A stretch of DNA of 64,000 bases from NCBI RefSeq assembly GCF_004402535.1, contig NZ_SOEY01000006.1:186001-250000 (forward strand). The letters run 5' to 3'. The DNA is from Cryobacterium glaciale (GTDB lineage: Bacteria > Actinomycetota > Actinomycetes > Actinomycetales > Microbacteriaceae). The notes under the pieces are model-generated. The model saw nothing but the letters and a program-made list of their open reading frames with translations. It was not told the origin of the DNA and did no database searches. Below are positions 55,171 through 64,000 of this stretch, piece by piece. Every line of letters begins with the position of its first letter. Positions within the stretch are counted from its first letter, which is position 1. Both the position numbers and the translations under genes were made by a program.

Positions 55171-55650
55171 ATGTCGACACCCACGATTACCGCATCGGTC
55201 ACCATCACCGGCGAAACAATCCCCCGCGTCGAACTCACCCCGGTGGCGGTCGATCTGCTCCGCAGCCTCTGGGAGGAGCACGGCCCGCTTATGTTCCACC
55301 AGTCCGGCGGATGCTGCGACGGCAGTTCGCCGATGCTGTTCATGGCGGGTGAGTTCATCACCTCCGACCAAGATGTACGTCTCGGCCAGTTCGACCTGGC
55401 CCCGCCCGGTGAGCCCGGTCAGCCGCTCGACTTCTGGATGTCGGCCGAACAGTTCAACTACTGGAGCCACACCTTTATCACGGTCGATGTGGTGCCCGGC
55501 CGCGGCAGCGGCTTCAGCGCCGAAGCACCCCGCGGCGTGCGATTTCTGATCCGTTCCGAGCTCATGACCACGATGACACCGTTCGCCGGCCCGACCGACA
55601 CCGTCGAAGCGGATGCCGCGGACTCCCCCGCGCCGGTGGTTGCGTCCTGA
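55171..55650 (+). CDS. DUF779 family protein
   Basis: 159 aa. The family core HQSGGCCDGSSPM holds a conserved Cys pair, and ISAEQF-like FWMSAEQFNYWSHT follows. DUF779 genes habitually follow ExaC/AldB-type dehydrogenases; function unknown, perhaps redox or metal related. ATG at 55171 has AAAGG seven bases upstream, and a TTG at 55153 is less likely. It is convergent with aroB, leaving three bases between stops. Confidence 0.88.
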   Translation: MSTPTITASVTITGETIPRVELTPVAVDLLRSLWEEHGPLMFHQSGGCCDGSSPMLFMAGEFITSDQDVRLGQFDLAPPGEPGQPLDFWMSAEQFNYWSHTFITVDVVPGRGSGFSAEAPRGVRFLIRSELMTTMTPFAGPTDTVEADAADSPAPVVAS

Positions 55651-55653
55651 GTC

Positions 55654-56754
55654 CTACTGCCCGATGGCCTGGTACGCGCTGAACAGCAACGAGGCGTCCG
55701 GGCCCTCGAGGATGGTGGGCTTGCCGACATCGTCGAGCACGACGAAGCGCAGCATGCCACTGCGGGTCTTCTTGTCCCGCTGCATCGTGGCGAGCAGCGT
55801 GGGCCAGCGACCCACCGGATAGCCGGTCGGCAGGGTCAGGGATTCCAGGATGGTGCGGTGCCGGTCGACGACCTCGACCGGGAGTCGGCCGCTGAGAGCT
55901 GCGAGTTCCGCCGCGAACATCATGCCGACGGCGACGGCTGCGCCGTGGCGCCAGCCGTACCGTTCGGCGTGTTCGACCGCGTGGCCGAGGGTGTGGCCGT
56001 AGTTGAGGATCTCGCGGAGGCCGGCCTCCTTAAAGTCCTCGCCGACGATGCGGGCCTTCATGGCGATCGAGAGTTCGATCAGCCGCCGAAATTCGGGGGT
56101 CGTCGGGTCGGTGGCGCGGTCGACATCCGCTTCGATGATGTCGAGAATCTCGGGTACCTGGATGAACCCGGCCTTGACGATTTCGGCAAAGCCGGCGAGA
56201 ACCTCGTTGCGGGGCAGCGCGTCAAGCAGGTCCAGGTCGCACAGTACCGCGGCGGGCGCGTAGAAGGTTCCGACGAGGTTCTTGCCCTCGGCGGTGTTGA
56301 TGCCGTTCTTGCCGCCGATGGCCGCGTCGACCATGCCGAGTACGCTCGTGGGGATCTGCACCAGTTTCACGCCGCGCAGCCAGGTCGCCGCGACGAAGCC
56401 GGCGAGGTCGGTGACGGCGCCGCCGCCGAGGCCGATCACGGCGTCGGTGCGGCTGAAGTCGGATTGCCCCATGACGCCCCAGCAGAAGGCCGCAACCTCG
56501 ACGCGCTTGGCGGCCTCGGCGTCGGGAACCTCGGCGAGCAACACGTCGGAATAGGTTTTGAGCAGGATGTCGCGGAGGGCAACGGCGCGGGCACCGACCG
56601 TGGAGGTGTGCACGATGAGCACCTTGTTGACGCCGCTGCCGAGCTGCTCGGCGACGGTACTGACCAGGCCGCGCCCCACACTGACCGGATAGCTGTCGAC
56701 CCCGGTCACGGTGATCACGGTGATAGCGGTCTGTTGGGAGGTCTCAGTCATCAT
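55654..56754 (-). CDS. aroB: 3-dehydroquinate synthase
   Basis: 366 aa. GLGGGAVTDLAGFVAATWLRG binds NAD, TSVLGMVDAAIGGKNGIN and the zinc ligands in EIVKAGFI, NYGHTLGHAVE and RHG segments are present. First cyclic step of the shikimate pathway. Its start overlaps the aroK end by 11 bases. Confidence 0.97.
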   Translation of the reverse strand: MMTETSQQTAITVITVTGVDSYPVSVGRGLVSTVAEQLGSGVNKVLIVHTSTVGARAVALRDILLKTYSDVLLAEVPDAEAAKRVEVAAFCWGVMGQSDFSRTDAVIGLGGGAVTDLAGFVAATWLRGVKLVQIPTSVLGMVDAAIGGKNGINTAEGKNLVGTFYAPAAVLCDLDLLDALPRNEVLAGFAEIVKAGFIQVPEILDIIEADVDRATDPTTPEFRRLIELSIAMKARIVGEDFKEAGLREILNYGHTLGHAVEHAERYGWRHGAAVAVGMMFAAELAALSGRLPVEVVDRHRTILESLTLPTGYPVGRWPTLLATMQRDKKTRSGMLRFVVLDDVGKPTILEGPDASLLFSAYQAIGQ

Positions 56755-57265
56755 TTCTTTCTTGAACCCAATTCACAATTTCGTCGGCAATGCCGCTGAT
56801 GGGTCGGTTGGAGGTATCCAGGCGAATCGTCGCGAGGGATTCATAGGTCGAGCGGCGCAGGTTGTAGATGCGTTCCCAGTCGGCGATTCCCCCGGACAGG
56901 AGCGGCCGTTTCGTACCGCCGAGGCGCGCCTGCACGGCAGCGGTGGTCACGCTCAGGTAGACGACGGTCGCGTCGGCAAGATCAGCCTGGGTATCGGCGT
57001 GCAGAACCGCTCCCCCGCCGAGGGAGACGATGGCCGGCTCGCCGAGTGCCCAGTCCACCGCCTCGCGCTCGACGATGCGAAAATATTCTTCGCCCTCACG
57101 AGCGAAAATCTCCGGAATCGGGCCGTAACTTTCCACGATGCGCTTGTCGGTGTCGATGAAGGGCACGTCGAGGCCGCGCGCCACGCGGCGACCGATCTTG
57201 GTTTTGCCCGCGGCCATCGGTCCGATGAACACGATCGGCAGCAGCGAGTTACGCCGGGTCAGCAT
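56744..57265 (-). CDS. aroK: shikimate kinase
   Basis: 173 aa. P-loop GPMAAGKTKIGRRVA, substrate motif FIDTDKRI, LGGGAVL and the lid KRPLLSG. It phosphorylates shikimate. ATG at 57265 gives the family N-terminus; the longer frame to 57517 is the shadow of aroC. Confidence 0.96.
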   Translation of the reverse strand: MLTRRNSLLPIVFIGPMAAGKTKIGRRVARGLDVPFIDTDKRIVESYGPIPEIFAREGEEYFRIVEREAVDWALGEPAIVSLGGGAVLHADTQADLADATVVYLSVTTAAVQARLGGTKRPLLSGGIADWERIYNLRRSTYESLATIRLDTSNRPISGIADEIVNWVQERNDD

Positions 57266-57284
57266 GGCTTCAGCCGGCGCTCGC

Positions 57285-58493
57285 TCACAGCGACGCGTCG
57301 CTCGCCACGCCGGTGCGCAGGTTGGCGGGAATGTTGGCCAGGTACGACTCCAGGTTACGGCGGGTCTCTCCGATCGAGTCACCCCCGAATTTCTCGAGCA
57401 CCGAGTTGGCGAGTACGAGCGCCACCATGGCCTCAGCAACGATACCGGCCGCCGGCACCGCACAGACGTCGGAACGCTGGTGGTGCGCCGGAGCGGGTTC
57501 GCCCGTGGCAACATCAACCGTGCGCAGCGCCCGCGGAATCGTCGCGATCGGTTTCATGCCGGCACGTACGCGCAGCACTGTGCCGGTGCTCATGCCGCCC
57601 TCGGTTCCGCCGGCCTTGTCGCTGACCCGCTGAATCGCCCCATCCGCCTGCACGAGTTCGTCGTGGGCGTCCGAGCCGCGGCGGCGGGTGGTCTCGAAAC
57701 CGTCACCGACTTCGACGCCCTTGATCGCCTGGATGCCCATGAGGGCAGCGGCCAGTTGCGAATCCAGGCGTCGGTCCCAGTGCACGAAGGAACCCAGGCC
57801 GGGGGGCAGGTTGTAGGCGAGAACTTCGACGACACCGCCGAGCGTGTCGCCTTCCTGGTGCGCGGCATCCACTTCAGCCACCATCAGAGCGGATGTCGCG
57901 GCGTCGAAACAGCGCAGCAGGTCGGCGTCGAGGGTGTCGACGTCACCGGGCCCCGGCAGCGGCGTACCGTCGGGCACGCGCACCGGCCCGATGGCGATGG
58001 TGTGGCTGACCAGCTGAATGCCCAGTTCGTTCAGGAATGACCTGGCTACCGCGCCGAGCGCCACTCGCGCGGCGGTCTCGCGGGCGCTCGCCCGTTCGAG
58101 CACCGGACGGGCTTCGTCGAAGCCGTATTTTTGCATGCCGGCGAGGTCGGCGTGGCCGGGGCGAGGCCTGGTCAGGGGGGCGCCGCGGCCGCGGGCGAGC
58201 GTGGCCGGGTCGACCGGTGCTGCACTCATCACGTCGACCCACTTGGGCCATTCCGAGTTGCCGATGCGCAGTGCCACCGGTCCGCCGAGGGTGAGTCCGT
58301 GCCGCACACCACCCGAGAGGGTGAGCTCATCCTCTTCGAATTTCATGCGCGCGCCGCGGCCGTAGCCGAGCTTGCGGCGCGCCAGATCGAGGCGGATCGA
58401 ATCAAGGGTGACCGGGATCCCAGCGGGCAAACCCTCGACAATGGCGATGAGTTCGGGGCCGTGAGATTCTCCGGCGGTGAGCCAACGAAGCAT
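57285..58493 (-). CDS. aroC: chorismate synthase
   Basis: 402 aa. [49 protein letters not shown] and [18 protein letters not shown] are the signature regions that bind FMN and EPSP. Last common step to chorismate, which TrpE (24955-26511) uses. It lies 5 bases after aroE and 19 before aroK. Confidence 0.97.
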   Translation of the reverse strand: MLRWLTAGESHGPELIAIVEGLPAGIPVTLDSIRLDLARRKLGYGRGARMKFEEDELTLSGGVRHGLTLGGPVALRIGNSEWPKWVDVMSAAPVDPATLARGRGAPLTRPRPGHADLAGMQKYGFDEARPVLERASARETAARVALGAVARSFLNELGIQLVSHTIAIGPVRVPDGTPLPGPGDVDTLDADLLRCFDAATSALMVAEVDAAHQEGDTLGGVVEVLAYNLPPGLGSFVHWDRRLDSQLAAALMGIQAIKGVEVGDGFETTRRRGSDAHDELVQADGAIQRVSDKAGGTEGGMSTGTVLRVRAGMKPIATIPRALRTVDVATGEPAPAHHQRSDVCAVPAAGIVAEAMVALVLANSVLEKFGGDSIGETRRNLESYLANIPANLRTGVASDASL

Positions 58494-58498
58494 GGTTC

Positions 58499-59407
58499 CT
58501 ATCTTTCCACAGCATCGTGAGGGCCAGAGTCATGCGCCCCAGTGTCATTGCGGCCAGCGTCGCGGGTCAGCGCCCCGCGCATGGCCAAGAGTACGGCCGG
58601 CTCGTCGGGCAGCGGCTCGAACGGGTCAGCGGTGACGAAGACCCGCACCTGGATCAGCGCCTGGTGCAGCAACATGCCCAGGCCGTTCAGCACGGTACCG
58701 CCGGCCTCCTGCCACGACGTGGCCACTCCGCTCGGCCACGGCGAATAGGCCACGTCGAACAGAACAGCCCGTTCCCGCAGCACGAGAGGTAACGGCGACG
58801 GCAGCATGGTTCCCCCGGGCAGGGTACTGATCACGACGTCGCTGTCGTCGCGGGTCGCGCCGCTGAAATCCTCCAGGTCGACCACCACCCCGAGCGAGCG
58901 ACCGAGGTCGACGAGGGGCAGCGCCTTCTGCAGGTCCCGCACGAGCACCGTGACGGATTCGGTGCCGAGCTCCGCCGCCGCCATCAGAGCGGATGCCGCC
59001 GTTGCGCCGGCTCCGAGCAGGGTCACGTGCGCCGCGCGGGTGACTCCCCCTTCGGCGAGGGCACGCACCAGCCCCGCGACATCCGTGTTGTAGCCGCTCA
59101 GGGTGCCGCGACCGTTGACCCTTCGCAGGAGAACGGTGTTGACCGCACCGGTCAGCTGCGCGACCCGATCGCAGTCGTCGATGAAGGGCAACACCTCCTG
59201 CTTGAGTGGCATGGTGAGTGACAGACCTCGCCATTCCGGGCCGAGCTTGCTCAGGAACATGGCCAGGGAGCCGGACTTCACCTCCACGGCGTCGTAGGTC
59301 CAGTCAAGGCCCAGCTGCCGGTAGGCGGCCCGGTGCAGCATCGGCGACCGGGAATGCTTGATCGGTGAGCCGAGCACCGCGAGCCGATTCGACGTGAGAC
59401 TATCCAT
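58499..59407 (-). CDS. aroE: shikimate dehydrogenase
   Basis: 302 aa. [20 protein letters not shown] binds shikimate; [13 protein letters not shown] and the NADP loop [14 protein letters not shown] are clear. It reduces dehydroshikimate. The C-terminal 20 residues are a low-complexity Asp/His/Gly tail. The ATG overlaps the mltG stop by 8 bases. Confidence 0.95.
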   Translation of the reverse strand: MDSLTSNRLAVLGSPIKHSRSPMLHRAAYRQLGLDWTYDAVEVKSGSLAMFLSKLGPEWRGLSLTMPLKQEVLPFIDDCDRVAQLTGAVNTVLLRRVNGRGTLSGYNTDVAGLVRALAEGGVTRAAHVTLLGAGATAASALMAAAELGTESVTVLVRDLQKALPLVDLGRSLGVVVDLEDFSGATRDDSDVVISTLPGGTMLPSPLPLVLRERAVLFDVAYSPWPSGVATSWQEAGGTVLNGLGMLLHQALIQVRVFVTADPFEPLPDEPAVLLAMRGALTRDAGRNDTGAHDSGPHDAVER

Positions 59408-60866
59408 ATTCGGGGTGCTCCCTCATCCAGTCCTGCCAGACGACGACCGCCGCATCATGCTCGGCCACTGTGGTGGAGAAGACCGTCTCCCCGGTGTCGA
59501 GGTTGATCGTAACGAAGAACAGCCAGGGTCCGTCGGCCGGGTGCAAGGCGGCGTCGATTGCGAGATCTCCCGGGTTCGAGATGGGGCCGACGACCATACC
59601 GGGATGCGCGTAGGTGTTGTACAGGTTGCCAGCGTCGGCGCGTTCGGCGTCGGTCGTGGTCACGAGATGGGTGTTGCCGGTGCCATAGGCGACGGTTGCG
59701 TCGGACTGCAGCAGGCCGCTCTCCCACTGCGCCGGGTCCAGCCGGTTGAGGAAGACCCGCGCCACCTTGTAGTAGTCGTCGCGCAGGCCGGCCTCGCGCT
59801 GGATCAGCGAGGCGAACACGATGGTCTTCCAGCGATCGGCGACGGCGACTCCCGCCGAGTCGAGGGCCTCATACTGCCGGTTCACCATTGCCTGTAGAAC
59901 GATCGGGGCGGTGTCCCCCGGCGAGAAAGTGTAGGTGGCGGGAAAGAGGAAGCCCTCGAGGGTGGTCGCCTCGGCGGGCAGTCCGAACGCGGCCACGTTG
60001 CTGGCGGCGGCCTGCAGATCGGCGAGGGGAATGTCGGTTCCCTCCGAGATCGACTGCAGCACATTAACGGTCGCCGTACCTTCGGGCACGACCACGGTCT
60101 GGCTCAGTCGCGTGCCGTCATCGAGCAGGGCGTCGAGGGCGGTGCTGGCTACCATCTTGGTTTTCAACTGGTAGGCGCCGGGCTGGAACACCGGCTCCGG
60201 GGTAGTCTGCAACAAAACCGAGTAAAACGCGTCAAAGCTCTTCACGACGCCTTGGTCGACCAGGGTGCTGGTGATTTCCGACCCGCCGTCGCCGTCGTGG
60301 ATCATGACGACCACGTCCTCGCCGGTGGCCGCTTCCTCAGCGGTGAAATCGGCCGGTCCCTGGGTGGCTGCGATGATTTGACTGATCGGGCCCTGTAGAA
60401 AGAAGTAAGCGCCAGCCACGAGCGCGGCCAGCACGGCGAAGACGATCAGGCAACCCCAGGCGCCCTTGTGGCTGCGTTTCTCTCGCGGCGGTTCGTCGGC
60501 GAGGAGCGAGCGGCGATTGGTGCGGCCGCGACCGGAAGTGCCGCTCTCGGTCGCGATCATGTTCGCGGTCAGAAAATCGGTGGGATCGGTGGGTCGACCG
60601 CTGGGCGCGTCACCCTCCGCGATCTCCGTGGGCACCGCGGGCTCCGGCACCGCCGTCTCCCGCAGCGGCGACAAGAGCTTGGCGGCGGCGGGCGGAGGAG
60701 TCGGTTCCGCAGGGATCTCCCCCATACCCGGCTGCGCAGCGCCGGCCTGATCAGCCCCGGCCTGGTCGGCGCCCTCCTGCTGGGCGGCGGCCTGCTCGGC
60801 GGCGGCCTGTTGCGCGCGCCACTGACGGCGGCTAAGCGGAGGCTCTTCCGGGGTGGAACTCTGCAC
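59400..60866 (-). CDS. mltG: endolytic murein transglycosylase MltG
   Basis: 488 aa. A long Ala/Gln/Glu-rich cytosolic head (about 1-138) precedes one membrane helix (about 139-158, CLIVFAVLAALVAGAYFFLQ); then the YceG domain with VFASLIQREAG carrying the catalytic Glu, YNTYAHPGMVVGPISNPG and DGPWLFFV. It cuts nascent glycan strands. GTG at 60866 is one base after the ruvX stop and has GAGAGG seven bases upstream; a GTG at 60926 lies inside ruvX and is rejected. Confidence 0.93.
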   Translation of the reverse strand: MQSSTPEEPPLSRRQWRAQQAAAEQAAAQQEGADQAGADQAGAAQPGMGEIPAEPTPPPAAAKLLSPLRETAVPEPAVPTEIAEGDAPSGRPTDPTDFLTANMIATESGTSGRGRTNRRSLLADEPPREKRSHKGAWGCLIVFAVLAALVAGAYFFLQGPISQIIAATQGPADFTAEEAATGEDVVVMIHDGDGGSEITSTLVDQGVVKSFDAFYSVLLQTTPEPVFQPGAYQLKTKMVASTALDALLDDGTRLSQTVVVPEGTATVNVLQSISEGTDIPLADLQAAASNVAAFGLPAEATTLEGFLFPATYTFSPGDTAPIVLQAMVNRQYEALDSAGVAVADRWKTIVFASLIQREAGLRDDYYKVARVFLNRLDPAQWESGLLQSDATVAYGTGNTHLVTTTDAERADAGNLYNTYAHPGMVVGPISNPGDLAIDAALHPADGPWLFFVTINLDTGETVFSTTVAEHDAAVVVWQDWMREHPEYG

Positions 60867-60867
60867 G

Positions 60868-61425
60868 TTACGGCCTCTCGGTCGGTTCGACGGGCGAGCC
60901 AGCTGGTCGCCCCGAGGCACGCTCACTGTCGAGCGCGTGTTGCAGAATGATAGTCGCGGCCACCTGATCGATCACTGGCCGCTGCGTCTTCGCTGGGCGA
61001 CCGGATGCCCGCAACGCCGACTGCGCCGACACTGTGGAGAGCCGTTCATCGACCAGACGCACCGGCACACTCAGCGCCCGCGCAAGCCGGTCGGCGAATT
61101 CAACCGCGTCGTCGGTAGACGCCGTCGCGTTTCCGGACAGCGCCAGCGGGAGCCCCACGATGACCTCGACCGCCTCAAGCTCCAGCACAACGGCACGAAT
61201 GCGGGCGAGGTCGGTCAGGCCGGCCTGGTCCCTGGCCACGGTTTCGACCGGTGTGGCCAGCATGCCGTGGTTGTCGCTGCGGGCCAGGCCGATGCGCACC
61301 TTGCCCACGTCGACGCCCACGCGTACGCCGGAACGCATGCGGTGCGCGTGCGCAGGCGCGACCTCGCCCGCCCCGGCCTCCGACCTGTCGGTGCGGGGCC
61401 GAGCCGAGGTTCGGTCGGAGCGCAT
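60868..61425 (-). CDS. ruvX: RuvX/YqgF family Holliday junction resolvase-like / rRNA processing nuclease
   Basis: 185 aa from ATG 61425, or 156 from ATG 61338. The RNase H-like core starts VRVGVDVGKVRIGLARSD; IVGLPLALSGNA, VRLVDERLSTVSA and the late acid in VIDQVAATIILQ follow. It takes part in 16S rRNA maturation and possibly recombination. The first 29 residues are Arg/Ala-rich and not conserved in the family, so the shorter start may be true; the longer one begins two bases after the alaS stop. Confidence 0.9.
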   Translation of the reverse strand: MRSDRTSARPRTDRSEAGAGEVAPAHAHRMRSGVRVGVDVGKVRIGLARSDNHGMLATPVETVARDQAGLTDLARIRAVVLELEAVEVIVGLPLALSGNATASTDDAVEFADRLARALSVPVRLVDERLSTVSAQSALRASGRPAKTQRPVIDQVAATIILQHALDSERASGRPAGSPVEPTERP

Positions 61426-61427
61426 CG

Positions 61428-64000
61428 TCAGCGGGTGATCATTGCGACGACGGCCTGCAGCGCAGCCGGTACGGCAGCACCGTTAGGGCCACCGCCCTGG
61501 GCGAGGTCGTCCTTGCCGCCGCCGCCGCCGCCGAGGATACCGGCGACGGCCTTGGCGAGGGCGCCGGCCTTGTGTCCGGCGTCCCTGGCAGCCTGGTTGG
61601 TGGCAACGATCACGACCGGCTTGTCGGCGGCGACGGCAGAGAGCGCCACGACGACCGCGTCCGTGCCGAGGCGTTCCCGGGTCGCGAGGGTCAGCGTGCG
61701 CACGTCGTCCGGGGAGCCCAGCACGCCGAGATCTTCGGCGACGACGGTTACGGCGCCGACTCGACGGGCCGTGGCCAGCAGGGCGGGAACCCGGTCGGTC
61801 AGGGCGCGGGCTTCGAAGGCGGCGATCTTCTTCTCGGCCGCCTTGAGGCTGGTCACGAGGTCGCTGATGCGCTCGGGGAGCTGGTCCCGCGGTGTTTTGA
61901 GGCTCGAGGTGAGCTGCGATACGAGGGCTCGTTCGGCGGCGAGGTCGCGGAAGGCTTCGAGGCCGACGAGCGATTCGACCCGCCGGTTGGTCGATCCGAC
62001 CGAAGCCTCGCTGATCAGGTTGATCATGCCGATCTCGGCGCTGCTGGAGACATGGGTACCGGCACAGAGTTCGCGGGACCATGGGCCGCCGATGTCGACG
62101 ACACGCACGACGTCGCCGTACTTCTCGCCGAACAGGGCCATTGCGCCGAGCGCCTTCGCCTCCGCGAGGGGCAGCTCCCGAGTGGAGACCGGCAGGTTGT
62201 CGCGGATGGCGTTGTTGGAAATCTCTTCGATCTCGGTGCGGGTCGCCGGTGACAGCGCCTGGTTCCAGGAGAAGTCAAGACGAAAGAACCCGGCCTTGTT
62301 GTAGGAGCCTGACTGGTGGGCGTTCGGGCCGAGCACCTGGCGCAGCGCCGCGTGCAGAACGTGCGTTCCGGAGTGAGCCTGGCGGGCGCCGCGACGCCAA
62401 CTCTCGTCGACCACGCTCGTTGCGCTGTCGCCCACAGCAACCTCGCCGGACTGCACGAGAACCTTGTGGCTGATCAGTCCCTTGACCGGCTTCTGCACGT
62501 CGAGCACTTTGAGCTCGTAGCCGGGACCCACGATGAGACCGGCATCCGCTTCCTGTCCGCCGGATTCTGCCCACAGGGCGGTTTCGGCCAGAATGACCTC
62601 CGCTGTCTCGCCGGCGACCGCGCTCGTGACCGACTCGCCGTCCACGATGAGGCCCAGCACACTCGACTCGTTCTGCAGGTCGTCATACCCGGTGAACACC
62701 GTCTCCCCGAGGGCTCGGAACGCGCTGTAGACGCCGAGGTCGGCCAGGGTCGTCTTCTTGGACTTCGCATCGGCCTTGGCCATGGTGCGCTGCTTGGTCA
62801 TGAGTACGTCGAACGCGTCGCGGTTCACGCTCAGGCCGGCCTCTTCGGCGATCTCGAGGGTGATCTCGATCGGAAATCCGTAGGTATCGTGCAACAGAAA
62901 GGCCGTCGGACCGGCCAGTTCGGTCTTGTTGGCCTTCTTGGTCTTCGCCACGGCGAGGTCGAGCACAGCACTGCCGCTCGCGAGGGTACGCAGGAACGTT
63001 TCTTCCTCAGCGAACGCGGCTTGGCTGATGCGACCGAAGTCACTCTTGACCTCGGGATACGCGGCGCTCATGGCGTCACGGGAGGCGGGCAGCAATTCGG
63101 GCAGGCTCACGGTATCGACACCGAGCAGCCGCATGGCGCGCACGCTGCGCCGCAGCAGGCGCCGCAGAATGTAGCCGCGTCCCTCGTTCGACGGCATGAC
63201 GCCGTCGCTCATGAGCATGAGGGAGGAGCGCACGTGGTCGGCGACGATGCGCATGCGCACGTCGTCATCGTGATCGGCGCCGTAGCGGCGGCCCGACAGG
63301 GCGGCCGCGCGGTCGAGCACCGGGCGTACCTGGTCGATCTCGTACATGTTCTCGACGCCCTGCTTGAGGAAGGCAACGCGCTCGAGCCCCATGCCGGTAT
63401 CGATGTTCTTCTTCGGCAGGTCGCCGAGAATCTTAAAGTCGCTCTTGCCGGTGCTTTCGCCGCGCAGGTACTGCATGAAGACGAGGTTCCAGATTTCGAC
63501 GTACCGGTCGTCGTCGGTGGCCGGTCCGCCGTCCCGGCCGTAGGCGGGTCCACGATCGAAGAAGATCTCCGAGCAGGGGCCGGCCGGCCCTGGCTGGCCA
63601 GTGGACCAGTAGTTGGATTCCATGCCGAGGCGCTGAATGCGGTTCTCGGGCACGCCGAGCGCACGCCAGTAGCGATGGGCCTCGTCGTCGTCGAGGTAGA
63701 TGGTGACCCAGAGGTCACTCTCGCGAAAACCGTAGCCGCCCTGATTCTCCGGCGTGGTGAGCAGTTCCCAGGCGAAGCCGATGGCTTCTTCCTTGAAGTA
63801 GTCACCGAAGCTGAAGTTGCCGTTCATTTGGAAGAACGTGCCGTGGCGCGGGGTCTTGCCGACCTCTTCGATGTCGTTGGTGCGAATGCACTTCTGCACG
63901 CTCGTGGCGCGCGGGTACGGAGCTGGAACGAGCCCGGTGAGATACGGCACGAACGGCACCATGCCGGCAACGGTGAAGAGAAGGGTGGGGTCGTCGCTCA
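61428..64000 (-). CDS. alaS: alanyl-tRNA synthetase (5' end outside window)
   Basis: 857 codons are visible; the frame runs off the right edge reading SDDPTLLFTVAG before MVPFVPYLTG, so only about the first 30-35 residues are missing. Catalytic motifs GNFSFGDYFKEEA and MPSNEGRGYILRRLLRR, the editing-domain zinc set HSGTH and CAGTH, and the C-Ala GGGGGGKDDLAQGGG are intact. It charges tRNA-Ala and clears Ser/Gly mischarging. The internal ATG at 63962 is not the start. Confidence 0.97.
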   Translation of the reverse strand, partial: SDDPTLLFTVAGMVPFVPYLTGLVPAPYPRATSVQKCIRTNDIEEVGKTPRHGTFFQMNGNFSFGDYFKEEAIGFAWELLTTPENQGGYGFRESDLWVTIYLDDDEAHRYWRALGVPENRIQRLGMESNYWSTGQPGPAGPCSEIFFDRGPAYGRDGGPATDDDRYVEIWNLVFMQYLRGESTGKSDFKILGDLPKKNIDTGMGLERVAFLKQGVENMYEIDQVRPVLDRAAALSGRRYGADHDDDVRMRIVADHVRSSLMLMSDGVMPSNEGRGYILRRLLRRSVRAMRLLGVDTVSLPELLPASRDAMSAAYPEVKSDFGRISQAAFAEEETFLRTLASGSAVLDLAVAKTKKANKTELAGPTAFLLHDTYGFPIEITLEIAEEAGLSVNRDAFDVLMTKQRTMAKADAKSKKTTLADLGVYSAFRALGETVFTGYDDLQNESSVLGLIVDGESVTSAVAGETAEVILAETALWAESGGQEADAGLIVGPGYELKVLDVQKPVKGLISHKVLVQSGEVAVGDSATSVVDESWRRGARQAHSGTHVLHAALRQVLGPNAHQSGSYNKAGFFRLDFSWNQALSPATRTEIEEISNNAIRDNLPVSTRELPLAEAKALGAMALFGEKYGDVVRVVDIGGPWSRELCAGTHVSSSAEIGMINLISEASVGSTNRRVESLVGLEAFRDLAAERALVSQLTSSLKTPRDQLPERISDLVTSLKAAEKKIAAFEARALTDRVPALLATARRVGAVTVVAEDLGVLGSPDDVRTLTLATRERLGTDAVVVALSAVAADKPVVIVATNQAARDAGHKAGALAKAVAGILGGGGGGKDDLAQGGGPNGAAVPAALQAVVAMITR

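Overview
The window is about 64 kb of GC-rich chromosome from an actinobacterium, most likely a member of the Microbacteriaceae (Cryobacterium/Salinibacterium-like; the genus is a guess). The signs are the gene order rpsA-polA-pdtaR-pyk-(gltBD)-lgt-trp-his, the HGxxPAAW and Trp-associated membrane proteins in the trp operon, an mIHF-guanylate kinase fusion, a helicase-dead PriA, a proofreading-dead Pol I, and many GTG/TTG starts. Nearly everything is housekeeping and lies on the minus strand. All calls come from reading the sequence and from memory of protein families; no database search was run.

Layout from left to right, with most transcription running right to left. 1-960: 5' part of rpsA, cut by the window edge and preceded by a candidate promoter with a palindrome at its start. 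1156-2850: two decayed neighbouring genes, a copper oxidase/nitrite-reductase-like protein with a membrane N-terminus and its membrane partner. 2934-12265: a DUF885 peptidase-like gene, polA, a thioesterase, a large TM0106-type nuclease-helicase, pdtaR and tRNA-Leu(CAA). 12378-19917: pyk, gltD and gltB. 20069-29523: a mixed central operon read rpe-hisE-hisG-hisF-hisI-trpE-(membrane)-(membrane)-trpC-trpB-trpA-lgt. 29591-31578: a small accessory islet with a DUF2809 gene, an inverted/tandem repeat element, a DUF222 gene that has lost its HNH part, and an AT-rich spacer.

31579-48739: a long tightly packed unit read pyrR-pyrB-pyrC-(PH-like)-carA-carB-pyrF-gmk-rpoZ-coaBC-metK-priA-fmt-rsmB, covering de novo UMP synthesis, GMP kinase, CoA, SAM, replication restart and translation initiation. 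48833-51882: a DUF4190/DsbA-like protein, nusB, efp, aroQ and a small unknown gene. 52094-55650 is a plus-strand cassette of a GAF regulator, an aldehyde dehydrogenase and a DUF779 protein that separates aroQ from the rest of the shikimate genes. 55654-64000: alaS (cut by the right edge), ruvX, mltG, aroE, aroC, aroK and aroB.

No CRISPR array, insertion sequence, prophage or obvious new defence system is present. The most notable signals are a repeated leaderless-start architecture (TAGGCT, six bases, then the start codon) at five genes; a hairpin with the PyrR-type CNGNGA hexaloop directly upstream of the pyrR ribosome binding site; a 37-bp foldback duplication that made a 21-bp hairpin inside a dying copper oxidase gene; an AT-rich tandem-repeat leader before metK; and the mIHF-Gmk fusion.
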